A stretch of DNA of 64,000 bases from Periplaneta americana (taxonomy: Eukaryota > Arthropoda > Insecta > Blattodea > Blattidae): assembly GCF_040183065.1 (NCBI RefSeq), contig NC_091133.1:135702306-135766305 (forward strand), read 5' to 3'. This document shows, one piece after another, positions 47,294 through 57,885 of this stretch (its first letter is position 1; each line of letters begins with the position of its first letter). Below the pieces are notes generated by a model. That model saw only the letters and a program-made list of their open reading frames with translations, searched no databases and was not told the origin of the DNA. The position numbers and the translations under genes were made by a program.

Positions 47294-48101
47294 GGCTTTT
47301 AAGGAACCCGGAGGTTCATTGCCGCCCTCACTTAAGCCCGCCATCGGTCCCTATCCTTTGCAAGATTAATCCAGTCTCTATCATCACACCCCACCTCCCT
47401 CAAATCCATTTTAATATTATCCTCCCATCTACGTCTCGGCCTCCCTAAAGGTCTTCTTCCCTCCGGTATCCCAACTAACACCCTATATGCATTTCTGCAT
47501 TCGACCGTATGTGCTACATGCCCCGCCAATCTCAAACGTCTGGATTTAATGTTCCTAATTATGTCAGGTGAAGAATACAATGCGTGCATTTCTGTGTTGT
47601 GGAACTTTCTCCATTCTCCTGTAACTTCATCCCTCTTAGCCCCAAATATTTTCCTAAGAATCTTATTCTCAAACACCCGTAGTCTCTGTTCCTCTCTCAA
47701 AGTGAGAGTCCAAGTTTCACAACCATACAGAACAACCGGTAATGTAACTGTTTTATAAATTTTAACTTTCAGATTTTTCGACAGCAGGCTGGATGATAAA
47801 AGTTTCTCAACCGAATAATAACAGGCATTTCCCATAATTATTTTGTGTTTAATTTCCTCCCGAGTATCATTTATATTAAGTTACTGTTGCTCCCAGATAT
47901 TTGAACTTCTCCACCTCTTCAAAAGATAAATTTCCAATTTTTATATTTCCATTTCGTACAATATTCTGGTCACGAGATATAATCATATACTTTGTCTTAT
48001 CGGGATTTACTTCCAAACCTATCTCTTTACTTGCTTCCAGTAAAATTCCCGTGTTTTCCCTAAACGTTTGAGGATTTTCTCCTAACATATTAGAAATGTT
48101 A
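47249..48101 (-). mobile_element. LINE family A copy 2, 5' truncated, 15-bp TSD
   Basis: ATATTAGAAATGTTA flanks at 47249-47263 and 48087-48101. On the minus strand it starts inside the RT domain at NMLGENPQTFRENTGILLE, just after the YADD box, then DKTKYMIISRDQNIVRNGN, KFKYLGATVT, and, after a shift near 47870, [58 protein letters not shown]. The 3' tail is (GTAA)n (plus strand TTAC repeated at 47261-47291). One frameshift only, so it is younger-looking than copy 1. Confidence 0.93.
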
Positions 48102-48905
48102 GTAAAATACAATGATGTCCCCGTACTAAGAAAGAAGGTTAATAATTGTTTTGCATAGCTATGGTAAATACGTATATTATTTTCCGTGTTCTTCTTAGAA
48201 CACATTTTTCAAAAGAATGAAATATATACTGAAGCCTTTCAACGCATAATTCTATTTTTGAGCTGAACATGTCAGCGATCGATCTCCTTGTATAATTTTT
48301 AGCTCGGTTTATTCACAAGCTATGAAAACTTCATACACCACCACTGAAAGTTTCGAAGACCGGTTTTATGTCTGACATAATGCTTTATGACATCTGCCAC
48401 TAAAGGAAATGCCGAATTTGAAAGCGCACTTATTTAGCACGGCAAGATGCTCCACGGCCTGCTGCAAGTTTTATGGATATACCTACTTACTCTCTCAAAT
48501 GTTACATCTAGTCATAAATATAAGAGAAAGTGCTTCAAGTTGAATGAACTTGGTATATAGATGCTTTGTGGACCAATAATACACAAAGTTATAGGTTTTA
48601 GACAACGTAATTTATACTCCCTGTGGGATTTTAAGTTCAGAAATGGATTTCGTAACGCCTCCCTATCTATAGTTGGACCCATATCCACGCGAAGGCCGCT
48701 TCTCAAGCATCACGACGGGAATTAGCCTATGTAAAGGACTAGATCAGTTATTCAATTAAGCTTAAAACATTTGGGTCATCTCCAATCTGACTCAAGCATA
48801 TTTAGATTGCATTGGAACTAGTTGGCTCACGAGTTATTAGGCCTACTGTCTACAAACTGAAAAATGATAAGCAATCGCATTTTCCGTTAACACTTCGCTA
48901 CTGCA
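48102..48905. other. No recognised gene
   Basis: AT-rich with short chance frames; nothing recognised. Confidence 0.5.
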
Positions 48906-50836
48906 TACGGGCTATTCCATATGAAATCGATCAGTAAAAAGCCTCGCATTTTTTTTATACTCTAATATTTTCCCTATTTATACAAGGTGCTGAGGAGAGT
49001 GCATTTGCAAAAATATAACTTACTATCGAAAGTCACGCGGTTTTCGTTGTTGAGCGACAAATTTAGCGTATTATAGAAAAACAAGCCTCTTCCAGCGCTC
49101 AGAACTCTGGAACCATTTACTGCAGAACATAGAACGAGAGCTCATTTTGAAGCTGACTTTTGGTAGGTTATGATAAGAAGTAATTTTACTTGAAGCAAGT
49201 AAAGCGATCGGTTTGGAAGTAAATCCGGAAAAGACAAAGTATATGATTATGTCTCGTGACGAGAATATTGTACGAAATGGAAATATAAAAATTGGAGATT
49301 TATCCTTCGAAGGGTGGAAAAATTCAAATTTCTTGGGGCAACAGTAACAAATATAAATGACACTCGGGAGGAAATTAAACGCAGAATAAATATGGGAAAT
49401 GCGTGTTATTATTCGGTTGAGAAGCTTTTATCATCTAGTCTGCTGTCAAAAAATCTGAAAGTTAGAATTTATAAAACAGTTATATTACCGGTTGTTCTGT
49501 ATGGTTGTGAAACTTGGACTCTCACTCTGAGAGAGGAACACAGGTTAAGGGTGTTTGAGAATAAGGTACTTAGGAAAATATTTGGGGCTAAGAGGGATGA
49601 AGTTACAGGAGAACGGAGAAAGTTACACAACGCAGAACTGCACGCATTGTATTCTTCACCTGACATAATTAGGAACATTAAATCCAGACGTTTGAGATGG
49701 GCAGGGCATGTAGCACGTATGGGCGAGTCCAGAAATGCATATAGAGTGTTAGTTGGGAGACCGGAGGGAAAAAGACCTTTGGGAAGGCCGAGACGTAGAT
49801 GGGAGGATAATATTAAAATGGATTTGAGGGAGGTGGGATATGATGATAGAGAATGGATTAATCTTGCAATGGATAGAGACCGATGGTAGGCTTATGTGAG
49901 GGCGGCAATGAACCTTCGGGTTGCTTAAAAGCCATTTGTAAGTAAGTATGATAAGAAGTAATCCTTGTTTTTATTGTATACAGAGAGACAGATAATCTGA
50001 TTTTACTTACTTTTAGGTTTTTTGCCCATTTGTAAAAATGTAAAAAAATATTGAGAAAAAGGCTTGCATTATTAAGTGGGATTCGGCATTGTTTGCTTAG
50101 TGGCTCGGCAATAAGTTTCGAGGGTATTAAATAAATTATTTTCACACGTCTAGACTTGAAAGGCACAACACAGCACGCACTGGCCGAGAGATGAAGATAA
50201 GCGAGCGGTGGGCGTCATTTTACTCCTGTGTTTATGAAAACCTGTGATACAGCTAGCCCAGCTATGCGCTACTAGACGAAACATCACGTGTTTATGTCTC
50301 CTGGCCTTGCTTGCCTCGGCTAGCTCCCGCCTCACAGTCAGCTGGTTAGTTCACGCGCGTACTATTTATTTTCTTTATTTGATTTTTCAATACTTTCTTA
50401 TTAAAGTTGCAACAGTAAAAAATACGTGTTTATTTGTACTTTCAATGCGGAATCTAACCATATATTTTAAAAATATTTTTTCGTGGGCAAAGGTGTCTTA
50501 ATTAAGAAAAATCTAAATTTCTCCATTTCCATAAAAAGTAAGAAAAACTGTATTCACGTCAATATAAACTTTAACTTCTCAGCATCAAAATAAACCATGA
50601 TTTTGATCATTGGGTGAAAGGGTTTCGGAACCACAACAGTTTAAAGTTGCAAATTTTATGAAAATACGATAAATTAAAATACTTTTAATTTAAACACTAT
50701 GAAGTTCTGATGCCTCAAACTTTGCACAAAACATTATATCATAGTTGTCTGCGGACAGAAAAAGTTTCATTGTATTTAAACATTGCAAGGTCAATTTTCT
50801 CTATATTTCGGTCGATTTGAGCTGGAATAGCCCGTA
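48906..50836. mobile_element. TIR DNA transposon interrupted by LINE family A copy 3
   Basis: Left end TACGGGCTATTCCATATGAA and the reverse complement of the right end TACGGGCTATTCCAGCTCAA share 14 perfect terminal bases and further scattered matches (AAATCGA). The two outermost bases TA could be a TA target duplication instead of part of the repeat. After subtracting the 778-bp LINE insertion and duplication the element is about 1.15 kb, with no transposase frame, so it is non-autonomous. Confidence 0.75.
49169..49962 (+). mobile_element. LINE family A copy 3, 5' truncated, 16-bp TSD
   Basis: TATGATAAGAAGTAAT flanks at 49169-49184 and 49947-49962. The insert starts at [20 protein letters not shown] of the RT domain, has one frameshift at about 49312 (after GDLSFE), then a long open frame 49314-49889: [102 protein letters not shown] replaces a Trp codon at 49887-49889 where copies 1 and 2 have WRAY. 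A short GTAAGTAAG tail precedes the duplication. Confidence 0.95.
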
Positions 50837-51204
50837 CGGAGATTAAAGTGAATAATTTTATACCGAAGTCTGCTTTAACAATTTCATAAACATTTTCAAT
50901 ATTGCATATTAATGGAACCCTGACCGTCCTATCTCAACTATGGGCACCTCTTCACATAACGTATTAGAAAAGTGCTGCACAGTCAAGCCCGTGAAATAAT
51001 TGCAATCGTGTGCAGACAGAAGTGGAACTTGGAACTAAAGCCGTTGAGGAAGGCGTAGCCGAGGCAACCCGTCAAATCAAAAGTGAATCAGAGACATGGG
51101 TTAAAACCCTCCCAAAGAAGATTCTGATGCTCAAGAAACCTGTCGCTGGGTATGGTAACGACTTTACGTTACTTTCATAAAAATAAAAATAACCATTCTC
51201 AACA
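50837..51204. other. No recognised feature
   Basis: Intron sequence with no recognised repeat or ORF. Confidence 0.45.
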
Positions 51205-51441
51205 ATATTAAAGCTGTCCGCCTCCGTAGCGTAGTTGGAATAGCGCTCGCCCTCTGTGCTCGAGCTTGCGGGTTGGATCCCGGCCCAGGTCGCTGGCATT
51301 TAAATGTGTGTAAATGCGACAGGCTCATGTTAGTAGATTTACTGGCATGTGAAAGAAGTCCTGCGGGACAAAATTCCGGCACACCGGCGACGATGATATA
51401 ACGTCTGCAGTTGCGAGCGTCGTTAAACAAACCATTTTTTT
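51205..51441 (+). mobile_element. tRNA-derived SINE, third family
   Basis: tRNA-like head GCCTCCGTAGCGTAGTTGGA (A box) with GCGGGTTGGATCCCGG (B box), then a body with AAATGTGTGTAAATGCGACA, GGCTCATGTTAGTAGATT, GTCCTGCGGGACAAAATTCC and GGCACACCGGCGACGATGAT, and a poly(T) end at 51431-51442. I remember this body as common in cockroach and related insect genomes; that is a recollection, not a check. Confidence 0.85.
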
Positions 51442-51734
51442 TTTTAAATTTAAAGTCGTCTATTATTTTCGACGGCAGCACATTGACGCTACGAACACAT
51501 TTGACTTAAAGTAAAACGCAAGAAATAACAATAAGGTAATTTTTAACTGTAGAAGAAAATAATATCAGGACATTGGGAATTCTCTGCTTCGAAGGTAACA
51601 AAATACAAGAGAGCGTCTCGACGGATTGAGTTATATTCTGATATAAATTACCAGAATTATATATTCAATACATATCAGTCTACTGAAGAAAATGTCTAGT
51701 GAAATTTAATTATTTCTTATAATTTAATTTTTAA

Positions 51735-52968
51735 TCTCTGAACCACCACTGCTCTAAGATTGATAGTAGTCCAATTCAACGAAAATAAAACCATAATTAT
51801 TCCATTCTCATTATTTGAAAAATGTAACAAACCTCCTACATCTATATTAAGTATAAAATTACATAATTCTGATTGTTGTCTTATACAGTGTAAATGTCCG
51901 ATTATTAAAGAGTCCTCTGAAGTTAAATATTTAGGCATAATTTTCGATAATCATTTAAAATGGAACCAACACATTAATTGCCTTTGTAATAAATTACGTA
52001 AAATAGTATATTATTTTGTTTTATTGAGGAATTACTTGTCAATAAGTTTATTACGTACAATATATTTAACTCTATTTCAATCGGTAATTATGTATGGAAT
52101 TATAGGATGGGGTAGCTCATTTAAATCCAATTTTAGTCCACTTTATTTATTACAGAAGAAAATAATGAAAATAGTCTTCATAAACCTATTGATTTTCCAT
52201 CTCAGAATTTGTTTTTAGACTTTAATGTACTTAACGTAAGACAAATTTATTATATTGTATTAATAAAATTCATACATAAAAATCGAAATAATTTTGAATT
52301 GTATTCTCATAGTTATGAAACAAAAGGTATGAATTGAAGGGTTGATAGGGAAAACAACCCATGTCAAAAAAACACTTTTTTTCAGGGGAGCGAAAAACAT
52401 TATATTTCGTTATGTAAAAGGATAAGAAACTTAAATTAGAGGTATAAATACCCCAATGCTTTATAAATATATTGCTTGTATTTTAAGCATACACAGACGC
52501 CACATGATTTTAGCTTTCCATTAGTACCAATATCTCATTTTCGGCTAAAACTACATGGGTTGTTTTTCCTATCAACCCTTCAATTCTTTAAGATTGCTTG
52601 AACCAAAATGCAACACTGTTACAGTATTTAATCATAGTAGTAATTTAGGCCCAAGAATATATAACAAATTTATATTGAAATATCCTAATCTTGTCAATTC
52701 TAATAGTTCTAGTATTAAATTAAAAAAGTTATGTATGGATTTTATAAAAATTGAAAAATTGTAAATTTAAATTTATATACTATAATTGCATAGTAGACAT
52801 AAGACAAATTGTATTGTATAATTATTAATTTCAATTCAGGAATCCGCCCCTGAGCACGAGTTCTACTCTTTCAGGGACGAGCTAAAGTTTTTCTGTATAT
52901 ATTATATGTTATGTTATAATTATTAGCTAAATAATAAATAAATAAATTAATAAATAAATAAATTACCT
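51735..52968 (+). pseudogene. LINE ORF2 C-terminal pseudogene interrupted by a MITE
   Basis: NKTIIIPFSLFEKCNKPPT, SSEVKYLGIIFDNHLKWNQH, RTIYLTLFQSVIMYGIIGWG, LLQKKIMKI, frameshift near 52175, FLDFNVLNVRQIYYIVLI, ETKGM, then the MITE, then NSLRLLEPKCNTVTVFNHSS, PRIYNKFILKYPNLVN and a stop at 52762. A 3' UTR follows with GAGCACGAGTTCTACTCTTT and a tail of TAAA repeats at 52925-52965. 5' truncated near 51735. Confidence 0.85.
52331..52586. mobile_element. MITE with 34-bp inverted repeats, AATT target duplication
   Basis: GAATTGAAGGGTTGATAGG at 52331-52349 has its exact reverse complement at 52568-52586; pairing extends to 34 bp (52331-52364 with 52553-52586) with one mismatch. AATT at both edges (52332-52335 and 52582-52585) fits a 4-bp duplication, because removing the insert with one AATT leaves the host LINE frame as ..TKGMNSLRLLEP. 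No coding capacity. Confidence 0.85.
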
Positions 52969-53289
52969 ATTTACATTAATTTTATACCTTGCGCCCAACA
53001 CAACAGAGTAACGAAGACTGCTTCAGTGTACGTGCTGGGAAATTAAATAAAGACTGTCTATTCTCTTTTTGAAAAGAGTTAGAATAACAAAACACATTTT
53101 TTGTGGGAAAATCCTAACAGATCAGAAAAGCGCTACATGGTTTTCTTCTTCAGATATTAGCGCTATACCACCAGTTCATATCGTTTACACTTTGTACAGC
53201 AAACCACCTAATGAAAGTCTATGAAATTAACCATAACAGAGAACGGTTACTTCCCAAAGAGAATCCACTAAACTTGAATAAATTTAGTT
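52969..53289. other. No recognised feature
   Basis: Intron sequence between two LINE remnants. Confidence 0.4.
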
Positions 53290-54045
53290 AGAATTTGGTA
53301 CTGAATCGGAGCACCAATAAAAAGTCCAAAAATAATTCTGACATTCTTAAATCCTACGTCTTTGAAACATTATATACGAGAGATCCATCTGAAGAATGGC
53401 GGCTCTCTGACCGACTTCGAAAGTGGAACTGGAGCTGGTGGAATATGCCAACTTTTTCCATTCTGTTGTCATGCAAGATCTCAGACGACGAACTCTGATG
53501 GAGCAATACTTGCCATTGAGACATCTTGACTGATACATTTTCTAAATCTGTCTTTCTTATTGATTCTAAAGCCATTCAGGCAATTCCAAATGTCAATACT
53601 ACAGGAACACTTGAATGCTGTTAACTACTCTCCTACCTTCAAGCTGCCAGCTAATACGCCGTTTTCAGTGGATCCCACCCAATTTTTAACATGAAAAGAA
53701 ATGACACGGCAGACTATCTAGCCAAAAAGAAAGATCTAATATCTGACAAAGTTAAAGAAAATAAATCTTCTCTAAATTAAACATTATATTAAAACATAAC
53801 TTAAATGAATACAGAATGCATCAGGTTATAAAAAATGTAAAATTCTGTTAACAAAATCAGGAACACAAATAGAATGTCTGCAGCATGATCACAGGTCAGG
53901 ACTGTCTAGCCAAACATCTGAACAGACTCAACCTCCTACCCTCACCATCTTGTGTCCTGTGCAACAGTCAGGACGAAATAGACAAAGAACATTTGATATC
54001 CTGCCCTGCTATTACTTCAGAAAGTAGTTTAGTTTCAAAGCACTA
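53290..54045 (+). pseudogene. LINE remnant with RNase H domain
   Basis: Broken plus-strand frames carry RNase H pieces in order: SDGSS-like start near 53390, GAGVYCELFSFYCHARS-like strand, AVFLIDSKAIQAIPN (Asp-containing SDSKAA motif) near 53555, FQWIPP near 53670, DTADYLAKKKDLISDKV, and the C-terminal TGQDCLAKHLNRLNLLPSP then SCVLCNSQDEIDKEHLISCP, a Cys/His cluster. Many shifts and stops. The RT core is missing. Confidence 0.65.
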
Positions 54046-54074
54046 AACAGCACATCTGCTAATGGCTTTCCCGC

Positions 54075-54420
54075 TAAATGCAGAGCTTTAAGCTGCGGTT
54101 TGTTTACGGCGATCATCGCTGGGCGCACATCGCTGGCGATTGTCGCCTGGAGTTGCTAGCAGTCAAAATGAATGCGCACGGTTTCTTTACAGCGATGATC
54201 GTCAACGTATATCGTTGGATGCGACGCAGATCGCTGGAGGTTGCGTCTGAAGCAAATTCAGGACGCACATCGCCGCATACATGTTCAATAATCGATATTT
54301 AGAGATATTGAATCGAGTTATGGCAGCAAAACAAATGAGAATTGACAGCGATGTACGCTGACGATCATCGCCAGCATTTATAATCGCCGGCGATGTGTGT
54401 TCGGCGATGTTCCTTGTGCT
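54075..54420. repeat. GCGAT-rich element, possibly a MITE
   Basis: Motifs GGCGATCATCGCTGG and GCGCACATCGCTGGCGATTG near the left side mirror ACGATCATCGCCAGC and ATCGCCGGCGATGTGTG near the right. The stretch is GC-richer than its surroundings and ends where the next LINE starts. Inverted but imperfect; exact ends unclear. Confidence 0.4.
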
Positions 54421-55217
54421 GACGCTTCTATTTCCCTATTTTGACTATGCTGACATTTTACTGACTGACCTTTCCAGCGACAACAAAACGAAACTTCAAC
54501 GTGCTCATAATTTGTGTGTACGTTTTGTAAGCAATGTTCGTAAATATGATCATATTACCCCATCCCTGGAAGCAACAGGTTGGCTTAAACTAGATAAGAA
54601 AAGAAATTTACATTCACTTCTCCTTCTCTTCGAAATCTTGAACTCTTCTATTCCTTCGTACCTGTCGTCTCGCTTCACTTACCTTTCTTCCCACCACAAT
54701 CTGAACACACGCTCTCGCCATGAAACAATACTAACAATACCATCCCATCGCACCTTCTCATACTCATCCTCTTTCACAATAGCCCTGCCAAGACTCTGGA
54801 ATTCGTTACCTGCTAGCATCAGGGACTGTCGAAATAAAATTGAATTCAAACACAAACTTACTAGGCACTTGGTCAGTAATTGAACTCGTTCAGACATGGT
54901 TTCTTGTAAATAGTTCTCTTAATCTATCACAAAATATCTCGATATACAGTAATTTCATCAATATAGAATTTTGTTATTCTAGGTTTAATTTATAATTCAG
55001 TAAATACAAAAATATTCTTTGTTCTTAACTTCTATGATAAATTGTCTAGCTTTCATTAATCAGGTAATCTTGCCGTATTTTAATTTTTATTGTAATTATG
55101 ATTGTAAATTTAATATTAATTGTAATTTTGTTCTTCATATTATAGTTGTAATCCCCTGGTAGAGGGGCAGAGAAGGCCTTATGGCCTTATCTCTACCAGG
55201 TTAAATAAATAAATACT
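54405..55217 (+). pseudogene. LINE ORF2 C-terminus with 3' UTR and TAAA tail
   Basis: Open frame to 54883: LLFPYFDYADILLTDLSSDN, KLQRAHNLCVRFVSNVRKYD, WLKLDKKRNLHSLLLLFEIL, RLWNSLPASIRDCRNKIEF. This is the tail of a LINE ORF2 after the RT domain. The 3' UTR ends in CCCCTGGTAGAGGGGCAGAG, a short hairpin-forming stretch, and TTAAATAAATAAATA at 55200-55215. 5' truncated at about 54405 but the remaining frame is clean. Confidence 0.8.
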
Positions 55218-55417
55218 ACTAAAGAAACCCTAGCTTTAGAAACCAACCTAATGGCTACGTGCGATCTAAGACAAGGCAATAAGTGACTTATCATGTCATA
55301 CATCATATTAAAAAAAAGAACTTATTCATAAACTAGACAACGGGCCGTGTCACAACAAACTCAAGGCTATCCAAACTTCAAATTGAAAACCGACAGTTAT
55401 GACATCTTGGCTTTCAG

Positions 55418-55722
55418 ATAGGAACACTGCGTATAGTGACGGGATGTTGCGCCCACAGTTACACGCTGTGATGAAGGCACACTGGGTATAGTGACGGGAT
55501 GTTGCGCCCACAGTTACACGCTGTGATGAAGGCACACTGGGTATAGTGACGGGATGTTGCGCCCACAGTTACACGCTGTGATGAAGGCACACTGGGTATA
55601 GTGACGGGATGTTGCGCCCACAGTTACACGCTGTGATGAAGGCACACTGGGTATAGTGACGGGATGTTGTGCCCACAGTTACACGCTGTGATGAAGGCAC
55701 ACTGGGTATAGTGACGGGATGT
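55418..55722. repeat. 55-bp minisatellite, about 5.5 copies
   Basis: Unit GGGATGTTGCGCCCACAGTT then ACACGCTGTGATGAAGGCAC and ACTGGGTATAGTGAC repeats at 55441, 55496, 55551, 55606 and 55661 with only one or two substitutions (GTTGTGCCC in the last). High identity suggests recent expansion. It lies in intron 1 of the Ddr-like gene, about 200 bp from the exon at 55928. Confidence 0.97.
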
Positions 55723-55927
55723 CCGTGTTTTATATTTCAGTCAGCTCCTTTGAGAATCGAACAGCTGTCGCAATAAGTAATGCCAGCTGAACTTATGTGA
55801 GAGACGTGCATAAAATAGCGTGGACGGAGTCAGATAGGATCATATTTAAGACCTGCAATGGCGGACCAGGAAGAAAACGAAACCTTAGCAGAAGGAAATC
55901 AGTTTAAGGCAAGTGGCCATGACTCAC

Positions 55928-56020
55928 CTCGCCGCCAGGTCCCTGTGCACCAGTTCAATGGCTTCCAGGTACTTCATGCCGCTGGCGATCTGCGTTGCCA
56001 GGAATATGAGGCAGCCGTAA
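55928..56020 (-). CDS. Ddr: Ddr-like receptor tyrosine kinase, catalytic-loop exon
   Basis: 93 nt between acceptor TTTTTTTAG (56021-56029) and donor GTGAGT (55922-55927). One T completes an upstream codon, then [30 protein letters not shown] and AG of an Arg codon completed in the next exon. [11 protein letters not shown] is a strong discoidin-receptor signature, and VHRDLAAR is the catalytic loop with the proton-acceptor Asp. The frame is intact. The preceding exons, with the ATP-binding lobe, are not visible between 56021 and 64000, so the next intron is at least 8 kb. The 55-bp minisatellite lies about 200 bp downstream in the intron. Confidence 0.92.
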
Positions 56021-57190
56021 CTAAAAAAAGATATACATTTTTTTTATAGCAGAAACATATCAATGTTACCAAAATTACAAAATACCCTATTAAACAAATC
56101 AGCAATTCAAAACAATTTAGTTCTTTGTCATTTCCAAATAGCATTCTTATTTATCGTTTATCTTTGTCGATCCAGAGATATAAATAGTATAATTCGATGT
56201 GCATATAAACAAAGAAATGAACTTCCGTATTTGTCATTACACACAAAAAAAAAAAAACATTCTAAAAATCAATAAGCTTACATAAATGATTTCGTTAGTA
56301 AATTATTATACTATTTCAGTATTTGTACACGATTATTTCATACAAATGATTAAGTTTTATTTTTACATATTGTATAACTAGTATTCAGTTTTTGAGAACT
56401 TGATTGCGATATCACTGAGACTAACTAGGCATAATACTTACTTGTCAAGGAACCTACAGTACCATGAAGGCAAACCGCTAAAGAAGAGAAAGAGACATTC
56501 GTTCGCTAGCACGAAGGAAAATTTAAATTTCGGCATGTGGCAAGGAGCTAATCCTTTATCAGAAAGGGTCCTGCCAGATTAATAATTACTGTGGCAAGAG
56601 AAGTATTCTGATATTACATTTCTGATTTCCATATACAAGTGCATGCAGAGAAAAATAATAAAATAAAGAATATGTCCGTAACGACTAACCTTATTTACAA
56701 TAAAGAGCGTAGTCATCTTTCATTTCCAACATTTTTATGAAGACATATTTATTTTAAAGATAATTTTCCGGTAACAATTAGTTGGAGGAAAGGAATTGGC
56801 TATCCTACCCTATTATCTCTTCTCCAAGTTGTCTCATACGTGGCACCTTGTTGGTATCACTTGTGAGGTACAGACCTGTCTTCGGATAATAGACTGAACA
56901 ACAACAAAAGTTTAGTTGAAGCAAAATGAATTATCTTTATTAGGTCTATATTACTTACTGGTTTAGATTAAGTTAAGTTTTATATTTTTATGTTGGGGAT
57001 GTGCGTTGATAAGAAAGACCCAAAGAAATTCGGTGTAAATCGTTTTCAGAAAATTGTCCTTTTTTTTAAATAAAAATATACATGCTATCATTCTGTATTA
57101 TCCATCATGAGTACTGTTGACTCGGCGTCACTACGATGAACAGCATTTTTCTTAACGAAGCCTTCCAGTACAGAGCTTATCCAGCGTTTA
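56021..57190. other. Intron sequence, no recognised feature
   Basis: AT-rich, with no exon of the kinase that I can identify and only short chance frames. Confidence 0.45.
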
Positions 57191-57194
57191 AATT

Positions 57195-57410
57195 CATTTT
57201 GGGCTAGAAGCTGCCGTCAAATTTTGCTTGCGGTCCTATATAACGGACCCCGTGCCTTAAATTTCCAAAGCGACCTTCCCATCTATCTCTCCGACCCGGA
57301 GGAAGGACGCCAAAGATGTTATTGTGCTTTAAAATCCACCGTCTCCCCGGGTTGGAACCTGGCGACTTGGGATCCAACGATAGGCCCACTAGACACTCAA
57401 TGTGAACAAA
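57195..57410 (-). mobile_element. Probable tRNA-derived SINE fragment
   Basis: On the minus strand: TCCCAAGTCGCCAGGTTCCA then ACCCGGGGAGACGGTGG, with B-box-like GGTTCCAACCC, followed by TTTTAAAGCACAATAACATC and CCTTCCTCCGGGTCGGAGAG. The layout resembles a SINE head and body; the ends are not clear. Confidence 0.45.
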
Positions 57411-57885
57411 GTGCGTCCAAGTTCAAAAAACTCACGCAGAATTTTCTGATCGCGTCAGACAACTTTCTAACCACGGGAAAAGTTGAAATTTATCAATATG
57501 TGACACAGCCTACACAGCTCTATGTCTAAGGAAACTGACTACTGAAATTGAAGCAAATTAAACAGTTAGGTCCCATCCTTTAAATAATATATTTGTGCAT
57601 CTCTAAAATATTTGAATGCATAAAATAATATAGTATAATAATAACATAAAGCTGCATTATTTATTTATTTATTTATTAGTTATATGTATGTCAGTTTATT
57701 ATTTCTTTCTTTACTCACTCATTTATTTATTTATTTAATTTTTCATTCATTCATAACGAACTCTACATTTTGTTCATAATATGTATATTTGGGTAGCATA
57801 AACAGATAATTGCTGACAAAGGGTTAGAGGAGTTTCGAGAAGTGCAATACGCTGCAGGCATCTTCATTAATCCATCTGACGTTAT
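57411..57885. other. No recognised gene; TTTA-rich tract
   Basis: Contains a degenerate (TTTA)n run at 57657-57745 and otherwise AT-rich sequence. Confidence 0.5.

Larger units (their letters stand above)
23371..56020 (-). other. Ddr: Discoidin domain receptor-like tyrosine kinase locus (3' part of gene)
   Basis: Three minus-strand exons (55928-56020, 41146-41287, 23371-23673) join in phase to encode about 178 residues of a receptor tyrosine kinase C-lobe ending in a stop. Junction phases agree: the first visible exon ends with AG of an Arg codon completed by G of the next, and the second-to-third junction is phase 0. The protein order is [57 protein letters not shown], then the short tail LFLQRKNLGYVPANG. 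The kinase ends only a few residues after the last C-lobe helix, as in discoidin domain receptors, which are collagen-binding membrane receptors in other animals. N-lobe, transmembrane and discoidin exons are not in the window and should lie beyond 64000. Intron 1 (41288-55927) is about 14.6 kb and intron 2 (23674-41145) about 17.5 kb; both are filled with mobile elements. The symbol Ddr is by family resemblance. Confidence 0.85.

Noticed and set aside
55858..56049. Plus-strand ORF over the catalytic-loop exon
   Set aside because: It is the antisense shadow of the minus-strand kinase exon, which has matching splice sites.
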